Assembly: GCA_963920575.1 (NCBI GenBank) | Contig: OY986973.1 | Span: 9,706,607-9,770,606, forward strand | DNA length: 64,000 nt | Direction of reading: 5' to 3' | Source: Narthecium ossifragum | Taxonomy: Eukaryota > Streptophyta > Magnoliopsida > Dioscoreales > Nartheciaceae | Part shown: piece after piece, positions 10,416 to 21,110 of the stretch | How positions within the stretch are numbered: the stretch's first letter is position 1 | How the letters are laid out: each line of letters opens with the position of its first letter | Notes under the pieces: generated by a model | Databases searched by the model: none | The model's input: only the letters and a program-made list of their open reading frames with translations | What the model was told of the DNA's origin: nothing | Position numbers and translations under genes: made by a program

Positions 10416-10930
10416 GTAAATGTGCTCTGCACTCTGTGAGTAAAAAAGAGAGAATGAACAGGCTTGAATAAATGACCACAATGGTAAACCATTCTAGCAA
10501 ACTAACCTCAAACACTAGGGCTGCTATCAGGCTGTAGTCATCAAAAATAGCATATTTTCCTTTGTTAGGTTGTAGGGCGCTTGTTTTCCCAAGTTCAACT
10601 TGCAAAAGATTGACATACTTACAACAGTTATTCCCAAAAGTGACAACATAGAAGGAAAATATGTACAATACAAAGTGAATAAAATCTTCATTCAATTAAA
10701 GGAATTTGACCCACATAATTGGTGGGCACACTATACTTCCGTTGACAATAATCTGAGATAGCACCTAATCAGACTGCAAGGCATAATTCACTTTGTCACA
10801 AAAATTGCCATGTCTTGGATAAAACCAAAAGTGACATCAAGTTTATTGGATGATAGCTCCGCATGGAAAAGACCATGATCTTCAGGTCTATTTAAATAGC
10901 ACATGAGAATAGGCGAGATAAAAGTGAACA
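10416..10930. other. Unassigned; possible introns or exons of a captured gene
   Basis: Open minus-strand frames (around 10500-10600 and 10790-10900) contain protein-like stretches such as LGKTSALQPNKGKYAIFDDY that I do not recognise. They lie downstream of the kinesin-like exons on the same strand and could belong to the same captured transcript or to another gene fragment. Confidence 0.3.
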
Positions 10931-11212
10931 ACTCTATTGCTGAGAATTTTAAGACAAATGCTCTCTCCACATGCTACAGAGAAGCAAAGCAACTTTTTAA
11001 TAAATGAATGATGATGGAATGAGAACTCTGACAGGAAATGAAGCAAAAAAGGAGAAGAAATTAGAGACTCATCCAGTATTTATCCAAAAATAGCCTCCTT
11101 ATGTAGTCAAAGATATCTGCTACGGTGCTCTCAGTAATGGCGGTCATTGTGTATGTATTTCCACTGCTAGTTTGCCCATAAGCAACTATGCTTGCTGCGG
11201 CATTATACCAAA
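10931..11212 (-). pseudogene. Kinesin motor domain fragment (kinesin-7 like)
   Basis: Two minus-strand exon-like pieces match the kinesin motor. The first (11212 to about 11095) reads [20 protein letters not shown] and continues [13 protein letters not shown]. The second (about 10967-10931) reads ERAFVLKFSAIEL and is preceded by a TAG acceptor. This order and spacing match consecutive exons of plant kinesin-7 genes, whose P-loop is GQTSSGKT and which continue with a TMxGITExxVxDIYDYI-like stretch. Here the catalytic P-loop lysine is asparagine (AAA to AAT), which would abolish nucleotide binding in a normal kinesin. No other motor parts (SSRSH, LAGSE) were found nearby, so it is a fragment, probably carried in by a transposon. 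The CACTA-type end at 18510 is a candidate carrier but is unproven. Confidence 0.78.
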
Positions 11213-12221
11213 TTTCACAATTTAGTTGTCTCTGACTGAGAGAAAAGAAAGAGAAAGTGAAAGACGATTGAACTTACAATTAATACCGCTCCCAACTGAA
11301 AGCGCAACTTCCTTGGCTCCCTAGCTCCTCATACACTTGTTTGGTAGCGCACTCACATCCTTCATCGTGGGATTTTAGAGATGAAGTGGGCCAAGAGTGG
11401 AGATCTAATAGCTGGCAGGCGGTGGCGCCGGATGGGTTCCTCCTCGGAGCGGTGGTTTTCTACATCAAGCACCTCCCAAGCAATCAAACAGACACAAATA
11501 TGCATGAAAGTTTCAGTTATAGAAGTGCACTGTCACGGATTATGTTAAATAAGTTACAGCGAGTATTACCAATCAAACAGTCTGAAATAAAGGAGCCAAT
11601 GAGACTCTTAAAACCCAAACAATAGATCTACGATAACCAAAGATACCATATCTGAACTTACAGATATACAGTAATACTTTGCATGTATAACATCATTCAT
11701 TCATGCATATCCACAATGTATGTATAACATCATTCATTCATGCAAATCCACAAAGAATAGGTGATATTGTTTTCCTCACCATATCAAATGAAAACGATGA
11801 CAAATAGAAATGATAAATCGACTTATTGAAGATGAAGATATATAACTTGAAAAAGGAAATAAAAGAAGAAACTTTGCATGTGTACATTCATGCATGCATA
11901 TCCACAAAGAAGTGGTGATTGTGTTAAATATAGAGAAGAATTCCTTCCACCAGATTTCCCACAAAAGCCATTGAAACCAGTGAATAAACGCATGCCACCG
12001 CATTCCCTGCCACAAAAAAGCTACATCAAAACCACACCATAACAAAACCCCATAAGCTCTCACACAAAAAAAACCACTCTGTCTATGTGCAAAAACCTCT
12101 CTTTTGTGTGGCTTTTTTAAAAAAGAAAACGGTTAACTGACTATTTGAATGCAGGAGAAGTCTTATATTGCTTGGATTTGGAACCCAGCAATGTCACAAT
12201 GCATGCAAATTAAGCAGATTC
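11213..12221. other. Unassigned sequence left of the Reina element
   Basis: Includes a GC-rich patch at 11380-11480 and three copies of a tttgcatgtNtaNattcattcatgcatatccacaa motif (11675-11920). No gene is recognised. The sequence immediately left of the LTR (catgcaaattaagcagattc) matches the sequence right of the other LTR in style (tgcaaattaagag). Together they represent the pre-insertion locus. Confidence 0.4.
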
Positions 12222-12617
12222 TGATAGGCTCTGCTTTGGGTGCAGGCCTAACACCAGCCAGATGAATAGCAGCAGAGTACTAACAGAGGAGAAGCTAGCA
12301 GCGAAGGCCAGAAGAAGAAGAAGGAGAAGAAGATTGAGGAAGATTGATATATATTCATTCATATCTGTAATCCTCCTTACAATGCTTTAAATAGAACAAC
12401 CTCTCCTAATGAGGAACTCTTGACAGCTATCAATGCAAGACAATTGAGGAACTGCTTATTAAGAAAGTTCTAATTGCAGTAGATAATCTGCTTTTATTAG
12501 GAAACTCCATATCTTCAAGCTTTGCTAGAGCTGGCCGTATCCGAAGTAGGAATGTGCTTTCCTCGTCTGCTGTAGGTGAGGATCTGCTGCTGTTTCTGCT
12601 GGCCTGGTTGCCTATCA
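12222..12617 (-). repeat. 3' LTR of the Reina-like element
   Basis: Left copy of the direct repeat, which is the 3' LTR because the element lies on the minus strand. It carries TGA...TCA ends and a TATA-like CTATTTAAAGC (minus strand, near 12383-12393). Confidence 0.93.
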
Positions 12618-13693
12618 TTCCACCCCCCATCAAGACAGACCTTGTCCTCAAGGTCTATAGCAGGAAACCTTAATGCCAAGGGGTCATATGGTTCCCAAGT
12701 TGCATCCTCTGCCAGCAATCCTGTCCATGTCACTAATGCTTCTTTAATAAACTTGTCATGTTTCTTAACCCAACGGAAGTCGGTAATCAGCGCAGGCTCA
12801 ATGACCATGTCTCCGGACTCCTCGAATGTCGGTAGCTGAGGCTGCGAATGCTCACGATCTCCTAGTTTTTTCTTAAGTTGGGATACATGAAACACTGGGT
12901 GAACTCTAGCCGACGTAGGAAGGTCGAGGCGGTATGCCACTTTACTGACCCGATCGCGAACTTGGAACGGCCCATAGTAACGGGGTGCCAGCTTCTTGCA
13001 GGCTCGGAATTGGATGGACGTTTGGCGGTAGGGTTGGAGTTTAACGTAGACCCAATCACCAACTTGGAGTTCAACCTCCCGCCGATGCTTGTTGGCTTGA
13101 GTCTGCATCCTATTGGGAGCAAGCACCAAGTTATCTTTGAGGAGCCGAAGAATGCCGTCCCTAGAGCGTAGCTCAGAATCTACCAAGGCGACGGCCGACG
13201 AGTGTGGCTCGTAGCGGACGATAGTGGGGGCTGGTCTGCCGTAAACTGCCTCAAATGGTGTCATTTGAGAAGTTGACTGGTAGGAGGTATTGTACCAGAA
13301 CTCCGCCCAAGCAAGCCACTTCATCCAATTCTTTGGTCGTTGGCCAGCAAAGCAACGAAGGTATGTCTCAAGGCATCTGTTCAACACTTCCGTCTGACCG
13401 TCCGTTTGAGGGTGGTAGGCGGTGCTCATCTTCAATGTAGTGCCCTGAAGCTTGAAGTACTCCCGCCAGAAGGCGCTCACGAAGACGGCATCCCGGTCAG
13501 TGACGATGGAGCGAGGGACGCCATGCAGTCGGACAATCTCCCGAGCGAAGACGTCGGCCACGACCTTTGCAGAGTAGGGGTGCTTGAGAGGGATGAAGTG
13601 ATCGTACTTGGTGAGTCGGTCGACAACCACCAGGATGACCGAATAGCCCGACAAGACTGGTAACCCATCGATGAAGTCCACGGCGACATCGTC
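12515..13693 (-). pseudogene. Integrase core and chromodomain of the Reina-like element
   Basis: A 388-codon open frame covers the DDE core. MDFIDGLP holds the first Asp, VTDRDAVF the second, and QTEVLNRCLE the Glu, so the catalytic triad is present. The GPF-type C-terminal domain (YYGPFQVRDRVSKVAYRLDLP) is followed by a chromodomain-like tail (ITDFRWVKKHDKF, EALVTWTGLLAEDATWEPYD) that would steer integration to chromatin. The frame is separated from the upstream zinc-finger part by a single TAG at 13694-13696, where the family has Trp, consistent with a TGG-to-TAG change. The frame's C-terminus runs into the 3' LTR. Reading past the LTR boundary is a common trait of small Gypsy elements, but its functional end is uncertain. 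Confidence 0.9.
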
Positions 13694-14920
13694 CTAGACT
13701 TGGTGAGGGATGGGCAGAGGTTGCAAAAGGCCCACCGGAGCCATAGCTTCATACTTGTTGCCCTGGCAGGTGTCGCACGAATGCACATAATCGCGGATGT
13801 CACGACGCATGCCGTCCCAGTAGAAGTTAGCCGCCAGCCGTTTGATCGTCCGCAAGACCCCCGAGTGGCCGCCCAGCGGTGTGTCGTGGAACTCGTGGAG
13901 GAGAGCGGTTTTCAGGGCGAAAGAGGGAGGTAGGACCAGTGCCCCGTTATGCCAGAGGTCGCCGTCGCGTAGGACATAGTTGCCGGAGGAGTCCTCCCCT
14001 GCTTCGATCCGCCCTCGTATGGCCGCGATGTGTGGGCTGGCGCGACAGTCGGCACGGAGCTGGTCCAGCCAAACCGGTGTGGGTGCGGAGACGGCGTAGA
14101 CCGTGGGTGGGGTGGCTGCAGCTTCATCCCCGGTGCCGTCGGGGGTATCCGTGGGAGCGCCGCCTACACCCATTCTTTGGTCGCCGGTGTCCTCATGGAG
14201 GCGAGACAGAGCATCGCCCGCACGATTATCTCGGCCTGGCCGATAGACGATCTCAAAATCAAACCCAAGAAGCTTGACAAGCCATCGTTGTTGCTCCCCG
14301 GACGTGAGGCGTTGCTCGAGAAGATGCCGGATGCTCCGGTGGTCGGTCCGGATCTGAAAACGCCTCCCTAGTAGGTAGCTGCGCCAGTGCTTGACAGCGT
14401 ACACCACCGCTGCTATGCCGCGACCAGAAGCATCCGTCTCTAAGATGAACGGTTTGGAGAAGTCTGGCAAGGCCAGTACCGGGGTAGTGGTCATCGCCGT
14501 TTTGAGGGCTTCAAACGCCATCGCCGCGGCCTCGTCCCAGATGAATCCCTGCTTGGAAAGGAGACGAGTTAGTAGCTCAGCGATCTTGCCGAAGCCGCGC
14601 ACAAATTTCCGGTAGTAGCCGGTCAACCCCAAGAATCCACGTAGGGCTTTCACTGATTGTGGACGCGGCCAAGCCTTCATGCATTGAATTTTGTATGGAT
14701 CTGCCGCCACGCCATCTCGAGATATAACATGACCGAGGTATTCGACTTGTGGGCGCCCAAACTGGCACTTCTGCCTGTTAACCACCAGTTGATTTGAGCG
14801 GAGGGTTTGGAGGACCCAACGCAGGTGAGCCAGATGGTCTTCCCAAGTCCTGTTGTACACCAAGATATCGTAGAAAAAAAACCAAAATGAAACGACGAAG
14901 GGCTGAACGGAAAACATCAT
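13694..14920 (-). pseudogene. RT C-terminal half, RNase H and integrase zinc finger
   Basis: A 408-codon frame begins inside the RT. The catalytic motif usually FFDDILVYS reads FFYDILVYN here, so one of the paired catalytic aspartates is lost. RT thumb and RNase H follow (QVEYLGHVISRDGV, GFLGLTGYYRKFV, LETDASGRGIAAV). About 35 residues between the first RNase H Asp and the VYAVKHWRSYLLG motif are missing, removing the part that normally holds the catalytic Glu. The end has the integrase HHCC finger (HEFHDTPLGGHSG...CDTCQGNKYEAM). The N-terminal side is fused out of frame to the upstream RT after loss of the conserved segment before the active site. An active polymerase is not possible from this copy. 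Confidence 0.9.
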
Positions 14921-15178
14921 TCAACATCTTGGAAAGTGGCCGGGGAATTCGTAATGACCGTCATGTGTGTGGAACACGGTTTTGGGGATGTCCGCCTCGG
15001 CGACACGAATTTGGTGATACCCAGCCTTGAGATCAAACTTGGTGAATAGAGATGCCCCGTGGAGCTCATCCAATAGCTCGTCGATAGAAGGAATAGGATA
15101 GCGGTCTTTGACCGTGATATCATTGAGGGCCCGATAGTCCACGCAGAAACGCCAGGAGCCAACCTTTTTCTTGACCAA
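14921..15178 (-). pseudogene. RT N-terminal part of the Reina-like element
   Basis: Frame [19 protein letters not shown], then [18 protein letters not shown] and [12 protein letters not shown], the fingers and first catalytic Asp region of a Gypsy RT. After HYEF the normal segment before the active site is deleted and the frame ends (HFPRC, stop). Translation continues only in a shifted frame at 14920. The downstream half is annotated separately. Confidence 0.9.
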
Positions 15179-15248
15179 TAGTACGGGAGAGGAGTACGGG
15201 CTGGTGCTCGGCCTGATGACACCCGTCCGTCAACATCTCTCGCACAAG

Positions 15249-15674
15249 TCACTCTATCTCCGTCTTCTGGGCATGGGGGTAGCGGAAAGTATGCACATTC
15301 GCCGGTCTTGTGCTCGGAAGAATCGCAATTCGATGGTCTTGAGCTCGGGAAGGTGGCAATGTCCTGGAAGCCAGGAAGACGTCACTGAACTCGTCAAGCA
15401 GAGTAGCCAAGGGAGACGGCGAGTTCGGTGGGAGTGTGTTTGGAGCTGCGGCCTCCACAGAAAAGAGCCAGTAAGCAACGATGTCCGTCTGCAACCACCT
15501 AGAGAGAGAGTGGAGGTCTCCTGGTGCGGCTGGAGACCGCGCCTCCCCTTGAATCAAATGTGGAGCGCCATCGATAGTGAACCGCATGGTGAGCTGCTCC
15601 CAATTGCAAGCGACGGTCCCCAACCAGCGAAGCCATTGAACGCCGAGAACCACGTCAAAGCCTTGCAAATCCAA
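15249..15674 (-). pseudogene. Protease C-terminal / linker region
   Basis: MDLQGFDVVLGVQWLRWLG is the conserved C-terminal strand of the Gypsy aspartic protease. It is followed by the linker to RT ending near IAILPSTRPANVHTFRYPHAQKTEIE, the standard lead-in to the RT. A stop separates it from the protease core at 15681-16121, and another separates it from the RT at 15178. Confidence 0.85.
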
Positions 15675-15680
15675 TGGGTA

Positions 15681-16121
15681 CTAGTCGACATGGAACCCAT
15701 AGTCTTGTATCCATATGTCCACCGCGCGGCAGATCTCCTGACAAGAAAGCCGCTTGCCGTCGGCGACCATCACCCCAAATGGCTCAGCGGCGGAGAGCAT
15801 GCAGTGCAACTTGGGCACTAGTCTCGCACGGACAAAATTGTGGGTACTCCCACTGTCAATCAGGACTGAAACAGGGCGCCCGACAATCACCCCCGTGACC
15901 CTCATGGTCCTTGGCGCTGCATAGCCGGACATGGCATGAATGGAAATGGCGGCATCATCATCAGCGAGGGTCCCCTCCTCGGCCGATTCCCCCGGTGGTT
16001 CGTCATCGAACGGCGGCTTAGCTGCGTCAAGGAGGAAGAGTTGTTGCCGCTTGCATACATGACCCTTGGTAAATTGCTCATCACAATTGTAGCACAGCCC
16101 TTTCTCCCGGCGAGCTTGCAT
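15681..16121 (-). pseudogene. Zinc knuckle and aspartic protease core
   Basis: The frame begins ARREKGLCYNCDEQFTKGHV followed by CKR, a CCHC-like knuckle of the Reina gag. An acidic linker and the protease active site VLIDSGSTHNF (DSG form) follow. The frame stops near IQDYGFHVD just before the last protease strand. Gag and protease are split by frame breaks from the preceding gag frame ending at 16358. Confidence 0.88.
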
Positions 16122-16357
16122 CTGCTCCCATGTCAGCCGTCAAAATCCGACGCTGGCCGGCACCATAGGGTCCGTGCCATGGTGTCCCGCCAGAGCGCGG
16201 CCCAAAAGTCCCGCAGTGGTGCCCTTTGGAGGAACAGAGGAAGATCATGCGGAAGGGAGGGAACAGGGCGTGTGTATGGCCGCCTAAACTTCGCGAGCTT
16301 CTCTTCCTGAGCCTGAGCTAAACAGTATGCATGGTGGACGGACTTGGGGTTGAAGAG

Positions 16358-17041
16358 CTATACGTCTAGCCGGATGTCCTCCCGTAGGCCGCCCATAAAG
16401 CTTCCAAGCAAGGCGGACTCTGGCCATCCTCGTAGGCGAGTTGCTAAGCGCTCGAACTGAGCTTGGTAGTCGCGCACCGATCCGGTTTGTTGGAGCTTGG
16501 CGAGGGTGGCATCAAGGTTCTCGTACTCGAAGGAACCGAATCTGGAGCACAGGGCCTGCGAGAACTCCCACCAAGACGCCCACGGATGGATGGTTTCATA
16601 CCAACGGTACCAGTGGATAGCTTCTTCTTCTAGGTGGATGATTGTGACGGTGATCTTGTCTGTGTCCGCCGTGCCCTGACCACGAAAAAAGTGCTCGGCC
16701 TTGTAGAGCCACCCGACTGGGTCATCGCCGGAGAAGTTGGGGAAATCCGTTCTCACTTTGGTAGAATAGAAGACGCTGCCCTCACCACTACGAGGAGGAG
16801 GACGTCCGCTAGAAGAGTTGGCAGAGCCCTTGAGCCCTTTGTCGTGGCTATCTTTGTCCTTGAGAAGCAAGGCTACAGAGGACATGATGGTGTCAACGTT
16901 AGCCTTGAGAGCCTCGACGGATTCGGCGTGGTGCTCGGAAGTCTTCGTGTGCCGGAGAAGCGCATGTTGAACCCCATGGATCGCGACCTCGAGGGTCACC
17001 ATCCGTTCGTCCGTCGTGATAGAGCGAACGCCGGAGGCCAT
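16358..17041 (-). pseudogene. Gag of the Reina-like element (N-terminal part)
   Basis: The start is ATG at 17041, which overlaps the end of the PBS region, a compact arrangement typical of small chromoviruses. The frame reads MASGVRSITTDERM with coiled-coil-like helices. The capsid-like domain follows (DFPNFSGDDPVGWLYKAEHFF, WYRWYETIHPWASWWEF, LATLAKLQQTGSVRDYQAQF, LLGSFMGGLREDIRL). It ends at a stop after RLDV, before the zinc knuckle region. The frame upstream of this ATG runs into the LTR and is unlikely to be used. Confidence 0.88.
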
Positions 17042-17042
17042 G

Positions 17043-17054
17043 GCTCTGGTACCA
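17043..17054 (-). other. Primer binding site, tRNA-iMet type
   Basis: TGGTACCAGAGC on the minus strand, 2 nt inside the 5' LTR, differs at one base from the complement of the initiator tRNA-Met 3' end (TGGTATCAGAGC). Confidence 0.85.
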
Positions 17055-17056
17055 AA

Positions 17057-17452
17057 TGATAGGCTCTGCTTTGGGTGCAGGCCTAACACCAGCCAGATGA
17101 ATAGCAGCAGAGTACTAACAGAGGAGAAGCTAGCAGCGAAGGCCAGAAGAAGAAGAAGAAGAAGAAAATTGAGGAAGATTGATATATATTCATTCATACC
17201 TGTAATCCTCCTTACAATGCTTTAAATAGAACAACCTCTCCTAATGAGGAACTCTTGACAGCTATCAATGCAAGACAATTGAGGAACTGCTTATTAAGAA
17301 AGTTCTAATTGCAGTAGATAATCTGCTTTTATTAGGAAACTCCATATCTTCAAGCTTTGCTAGAGCTGGCCGTATCCGAAGTAGGAATGTGCTTTCCTCG
17401 TCTGCTGTAGGTGAGGATCTGCTGCTGTTCCTACTGGCCTGGCTGCCTATCA
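17057..17452 (-). repeat. 5' LTR of the Reina-like element
   Basis: Right copy of the direct repeat, 396 bp, nearly identical to 12222-12617 apart from small changes in the gaagaagaag run and near the end (gttcctactggcctggctg). Confidence 0.93.
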
Positions 17453-18129
17453 GGTTCATTGCAAATTAAGAGATCCAAATCCATGCAAATTAAGAGTTCC
17501 AAAGAATAGCTCACTCAATTTTTTAAAAAAAGGCAAAGAACATGTGCATGTTATAACATGAATCTGCTTAATCTGTGCAAGTTATGAGATTGACAACATG
17601 ATAACCTGAAGGCAAGTAGGATTAGAGTAAGGAATCTTCTAACATCTTTAGAAACACCACTAGTAATAAAACTGCCAATTAAGTTGGGAAAAGTTCTAAT
17701 TAAAGTCCCAAAGATGGGATTTTTAGACGACCCAAGAGTCCATTACTCTAATCTCTCCCTTCACATTGATGGCCTTCCACTCCTATTGATCGTGGTTGCC
17801 ACCCATGCAAGCTATTCCCAGCTCTTTCCATCGTAGACCAAGACGCTGCTCCGCCTCCAGCGTATTCTCGAGTACCCGCCGGCCCTCGTCGGATGGAACA
17901 AACCGACTTCTGCTACCTCCTTCCCTCTGATTCCGTCTCGGTGAAGGGGGGGGGGGGGTATTGGGGAGGGCGGGAGTAAGGGAGCTTACACGTCGGACGC
18001 CAAGTCCACCGAGCACGCCGCCATAGTCCGCCAAGCACGTTGCCAGATTCCGCCTGTTGTTCACAACACCCTTTGTTGGCAGAGAAGGGAGGTGAGGGGA
18101 GAGGAGATGAGAGACTTAGCTAGGGATCA
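17453..18129. other. Unassigned sequence with a small minus-strand ORF
   Basis: Repeated gcaaattaagag motifs lie next to the LTR. An open frame at 18064-17783 (minus, 93 codons) is Arg-rich and unrecognised. A G-run lies at 17946-17958. It may be the interior of the CACTA-type element that ends at 18510. Confidence 0.35.
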
Positions 18130-18510
18130 GAGGGTTTATATTGGATTTTTTTTTCAATTTTTACTTTAGCCTACAGTGACAAGCAAATAATTATTTTCTT
18201 ATCACTGAATATTATTAGTGACAAAAACTAATTTGTTGTCTCTAAATACAAATTTTACTCCCACTAAATTAACCATTTTTTCCGTCATGTTACTTTTTAA
18301 TTTTAAATGGCGAGCATTAGTGACGACAAAAAATTTTCGTCACTGTATATAAGGTTTTCAGTGACAACTAAAAAAATTCCTTCAGTGAAAAATCAGAAAA
18401 ATTGAGGCCAGTGACGACAAATTAATCTTGTCACTGTAGGCCTATCTTATGTCACAATAACTATTATTGTCACGGAATACTTGTCACTGTAGCCCACGTT
18501 TCTTGTTGTG
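18130..18510. mobile_element. CACTA-type transposon end with subterminal repeats
   Basis: The right terminus reads TTTCTTGTTGTG, i.e. CACAACAAGAAA inward, one base from the plant CACTA terminal repeat CACTACAAGAAA. For about 380 bp inside it, short direct and inverted copies of the gtgac(g)aca / tgtcac motif recur (aNtgacgacaaa, ttgtcactgta), which is the subterminal transposase-binding array typical of CACTA elements. The other terminus was not found and may have been lost. Confidence 0.75.
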
Positions 18511-18674
18511 TTTGTTCTGCAAAACAGAAAAAGATAATAAGTTAACAAGTAGCCATTGCTAATTGAGCGGCAACAGTCAATCCTGCTCGATAACCCTTAA
18601 CTTCCTGCACAAAAATAATAATAAAAACAACAGTAGTGAGTACGTTGAAACCACCAAGTTTTAATCAATGAAAC
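18511..18674. other. Short spacer, nothing recognised
   Basis: AT-rich sequence between the CACTA-type end and the 5' LTR of the next element. Confidence 0.4.
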
Positions 18675-20544
18675 TGATGAGATCCGACGGTTCCAGCGGA
18701 TCAAAAGGCCCAATCGAGAGTATCAACATCTTGAGTTTGGTTGAGTTCTAGTAGCTATGTTGATTCATAAGAGTCCTAATAGTTATGCTTAATTTGTGAG
18801 TTGAGTCAGAGGAAAGTTAGAGGAATTGGAGTGTAAGTTGGACGCTGATGAGTGCCTGAAAGTGCACTCTAAAGAGTCTTATAACCATCTTAATTGTTAA
18901 TTCTTCAGCCTTAATCAACCTCTTTAGTGCTATTTTTATACTTATATGTTGCTTCATAAAGATTGGTTGAAAAATGCAGAAAATTGGAATTAAAAGGAGC
19001 AAAGGAGCTGAAAAGATCACATGGGTCAACTTGGAAAATTAAACAATACCTGCTCATGAAAAACCAAATGATGTATCATATATTATTGGAAATCTCTTGA
19101 AGTTTTTCTGGAGAATTTTACGGTTTGTGATTCTGAGTTTCTTAGAGAAAGTTACAGTACTTTTAGTACCGAGGGCGCTGAGCTGAATGACAAAAGGAAT
19201 ACGAAGAAAAGAAGATCGATCTTCTTTACATAAAAAATCGATCTTTATTAAGGCAAGACAAAAGATACAATACAGAGACTCGCGGTCGACCATCACATCA
19301 TCTGCCACATCGACTGTGAGCCTCTGTCACGAATATACCTTCTCAAGGTCGATGCGAAGATCGATCGCGAGCGTAAACAGGAAATATGGAATAAATGATC
19401 GATCATTCTCGGGGCGTGACACTTCTACGGGATGAAATGATCGATCTTCATCCCTAGAACATCGATCTTTATATAGATGCTGAGGAAAATCAAGGGCGCA
19501 GATCTAATCCGAGTTGAAGACCTTTGAAGCTTATAAATAGGCAACTTAGGGTTATTTAAGGGGATATTTTGGAGGACTTTTCTGGAGCATCTGGAGGAGA
19601 GGAAGCTGCATTAGGGTTTTGTTTTCTTCGTCTTTCTTCTTTATTTTTTTGGAACACTTGTGTTATCCTCATGATGAACACGAGTGGCTAGTTTCTTTTC
19701 TAAGATACCGGTGTAGTATAACAGAATCATTCTGTGTTATTGAATCATGTTTATTTAATCAGTTTATTTTTCTTGTTTCATTCATTATTATAACTGAAAT
19801 CTTAAATACTTATATCTGGCCAATAGAAGAATTATAGATTGTTTTCTGTGAGATTGGACGAGGGTTCATTCCCTAATCTTGCAGGATCTATGAATGAACG
19901 AGTTTATGTCAAAGCATGCTTCAAGTTAAGACAATTCTTGGTTCATAATTGTTGTTCAGAGCTTAATGGATTCTTGATTGACACTTAGCTATGGGTTCAT
20001 TAGCAAGAGTTAATTGAGGGTACTTGGTGAAGACCGCGATCAAACGAATCATCATACCAGAAGAACAAACCCTTGGAATTAAACTGAGATTTCGTTGATT
20101 CAATGCATAGAATGAGGATGTTATGGTGAAATCGGAACCTTAGTCTTCATCCATTATATTTCTATCGTTTTCTTATTTCGTTATTAGATCTTCAATTTTC
20201 AGTAGTTCGTATTTCTTACTTCACTTTCCTTATTTTCTTTACTTTGTGTTCTTCTTTAGTATTTAACTCTAATAATCTTTACAAATCTCTTTGGGTATGA
20301 TACTTGTCTCGCTGCTATACTGACTACACCGATTCGTATACTTGCGAGATATAAAATTTATTCATCAGACTCCTGCGTGCGCCGAGTAGTTAGGGTTTGC
20401 TTCATGCTCTCTTGCTATCAATAAAGACTTTGGGGTTTTCTAGTCATAAATTGGAGCAGGGGGTGTCCTCTGCCATTAACAAAGGATAAAGAACGAAGGA
20501 TAAAGAACGAAGCGGTTGACCTTCCGGATATTAGAAGTTCATCA
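18675..20544 (+). repeat. 5' LTR of second Reina-like element (interrupted)
   Basis: The left part (18675-18840) and right part (20373-20544) flank the solo LTR 18846-20367. They align with the uninterrupted 3' LTR, where ttggacgcctgcatgcgcc shows the empty site. Confidence 0.88.
18846..20367 (+). mobile_element. Solo LTR (1522 bp) of a TGATGAGTGC family
   Basis: It begins TGATGAGTGCCTGAAAGTGC and ends AAAATTTATTCATCA. The flanking gacgc (18841-18845) and gactc (20368-20372) match 4 of 5. The homologous uninterrupted site in the 3' LTR at 34508-34525 confirms the insertion. A plus-strand TATA box (ttataaatag) lies at 19531-19540. GATCGATC-type palindromes cluster upstream of it (19204-19471). 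The ends and layout match the LTRs of the TR-GAG element at 53972-61000, so this is the same superfamily of LTR. No internal region is present. Confidence 0.88.
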
Positions 20545-20573
20545 ATTGGTATAAGAACTCTGATCCTAGTACG

Positions 20574-21110
20574 ATGGTGGGTGCCTACAAGGAAAGGCTC
20601 AACGCGCTCGAGCATGAGGCGGAAGCAAACGCAAGCAACCATGGCAGCTTCCAACGAACGGGTTGGCGTTTTCGAAGCCAAGTTCACAAGCATGGATGAT
20701 AACATACAGGAGATTCTGCGGTTTATGAACACCACGAAATCGGAGGGCCTACGTATTGAGAGCGACGGGTCATCTTCTCATGGAGGAGGCCATGGCTCTG
20801 GTGGGGGACGACTGCTCCTACACAATGGAGGTGGCGGACCGGAAGACAGTCAACATCAGATGAAGATGGATTTTCCACTCTTCACAGGAGGTGATCCAAC
20901 AGTTTAGTTGAATAGGGCGGAGCAGTTTTTTGAGATCCAAAACATACTAGCCAACCAGCGTATTAGATTGGCGTCGTTCCGTATGGATGAAGGGGCTAAT
21001 CAGCGGTGGAGGTCACTGCAGCCTATTTATAGGGAGGCCAACGTGCAGATCACTTGGGAGGCATCCGTAAGGGGGATCAAGATCAATTTTGGAGCTATAC
21101 GTTACATTAA
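20574..21110 (+). pseudogene. Gag N-terminal part of second Reina-like element
   Basis: The ATG at 20574 starts MVGAYKERLNALEHEAEAN, then shifts frame into NERVGVFEAKFTSMDDNIQE, a coiled-coil N-terminus shared by Reina gags. A Gly/Ser-rich linker and the capsid entry MDFPLFTGGDPTV follow. A TAG stands where the family has Trp (before LNRAEQFFEIQ). The reading continues through FRMDEGANQRWRSLQ to the Pack-MULE insertion at 21111. After the insertion the gag resumes near 22690. Confidence 0.85.

Larger units (their letters stand above)
12222..17452 (-). mobile_element. Complete Reina-like Gypsy chromovirus, decayed
   Basis: A 5231-bp LTR retrotransposon on the minus strand. The LTRs (12222-12617 and 17057-17452) are both 396 bp and nearly identical, TGATAGG...CCTATCA. 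The flanks gattc and ggttc look like a 5-bp target duplication with one change. The PBS (17043-17054) matches 11 of 12 positions of the initiator tRNA-Met complement, and a G-rich PPT (gatggggggtggaa on the minus strand) precedes the 3' LTR. Domains run gag, zinc knuckle, protease, RT, RNase H, integrase, chromodomain, the order of Gypsy chromoviruses. The short size fits the Reina clade. Several stops, frameshifts and deletions make it non-autonomous. Near-identical LTRs mean much of the damage either came in with the element or arose quickly. Confidence 0.93.

Noticed and set aside
10402..10695. 97-codon minus-strand ORF as a gene
   Set aside because: The hydrophobic N-terminal half looks like translated intron; only a short middle part is protein-like, and it is unrecognised.
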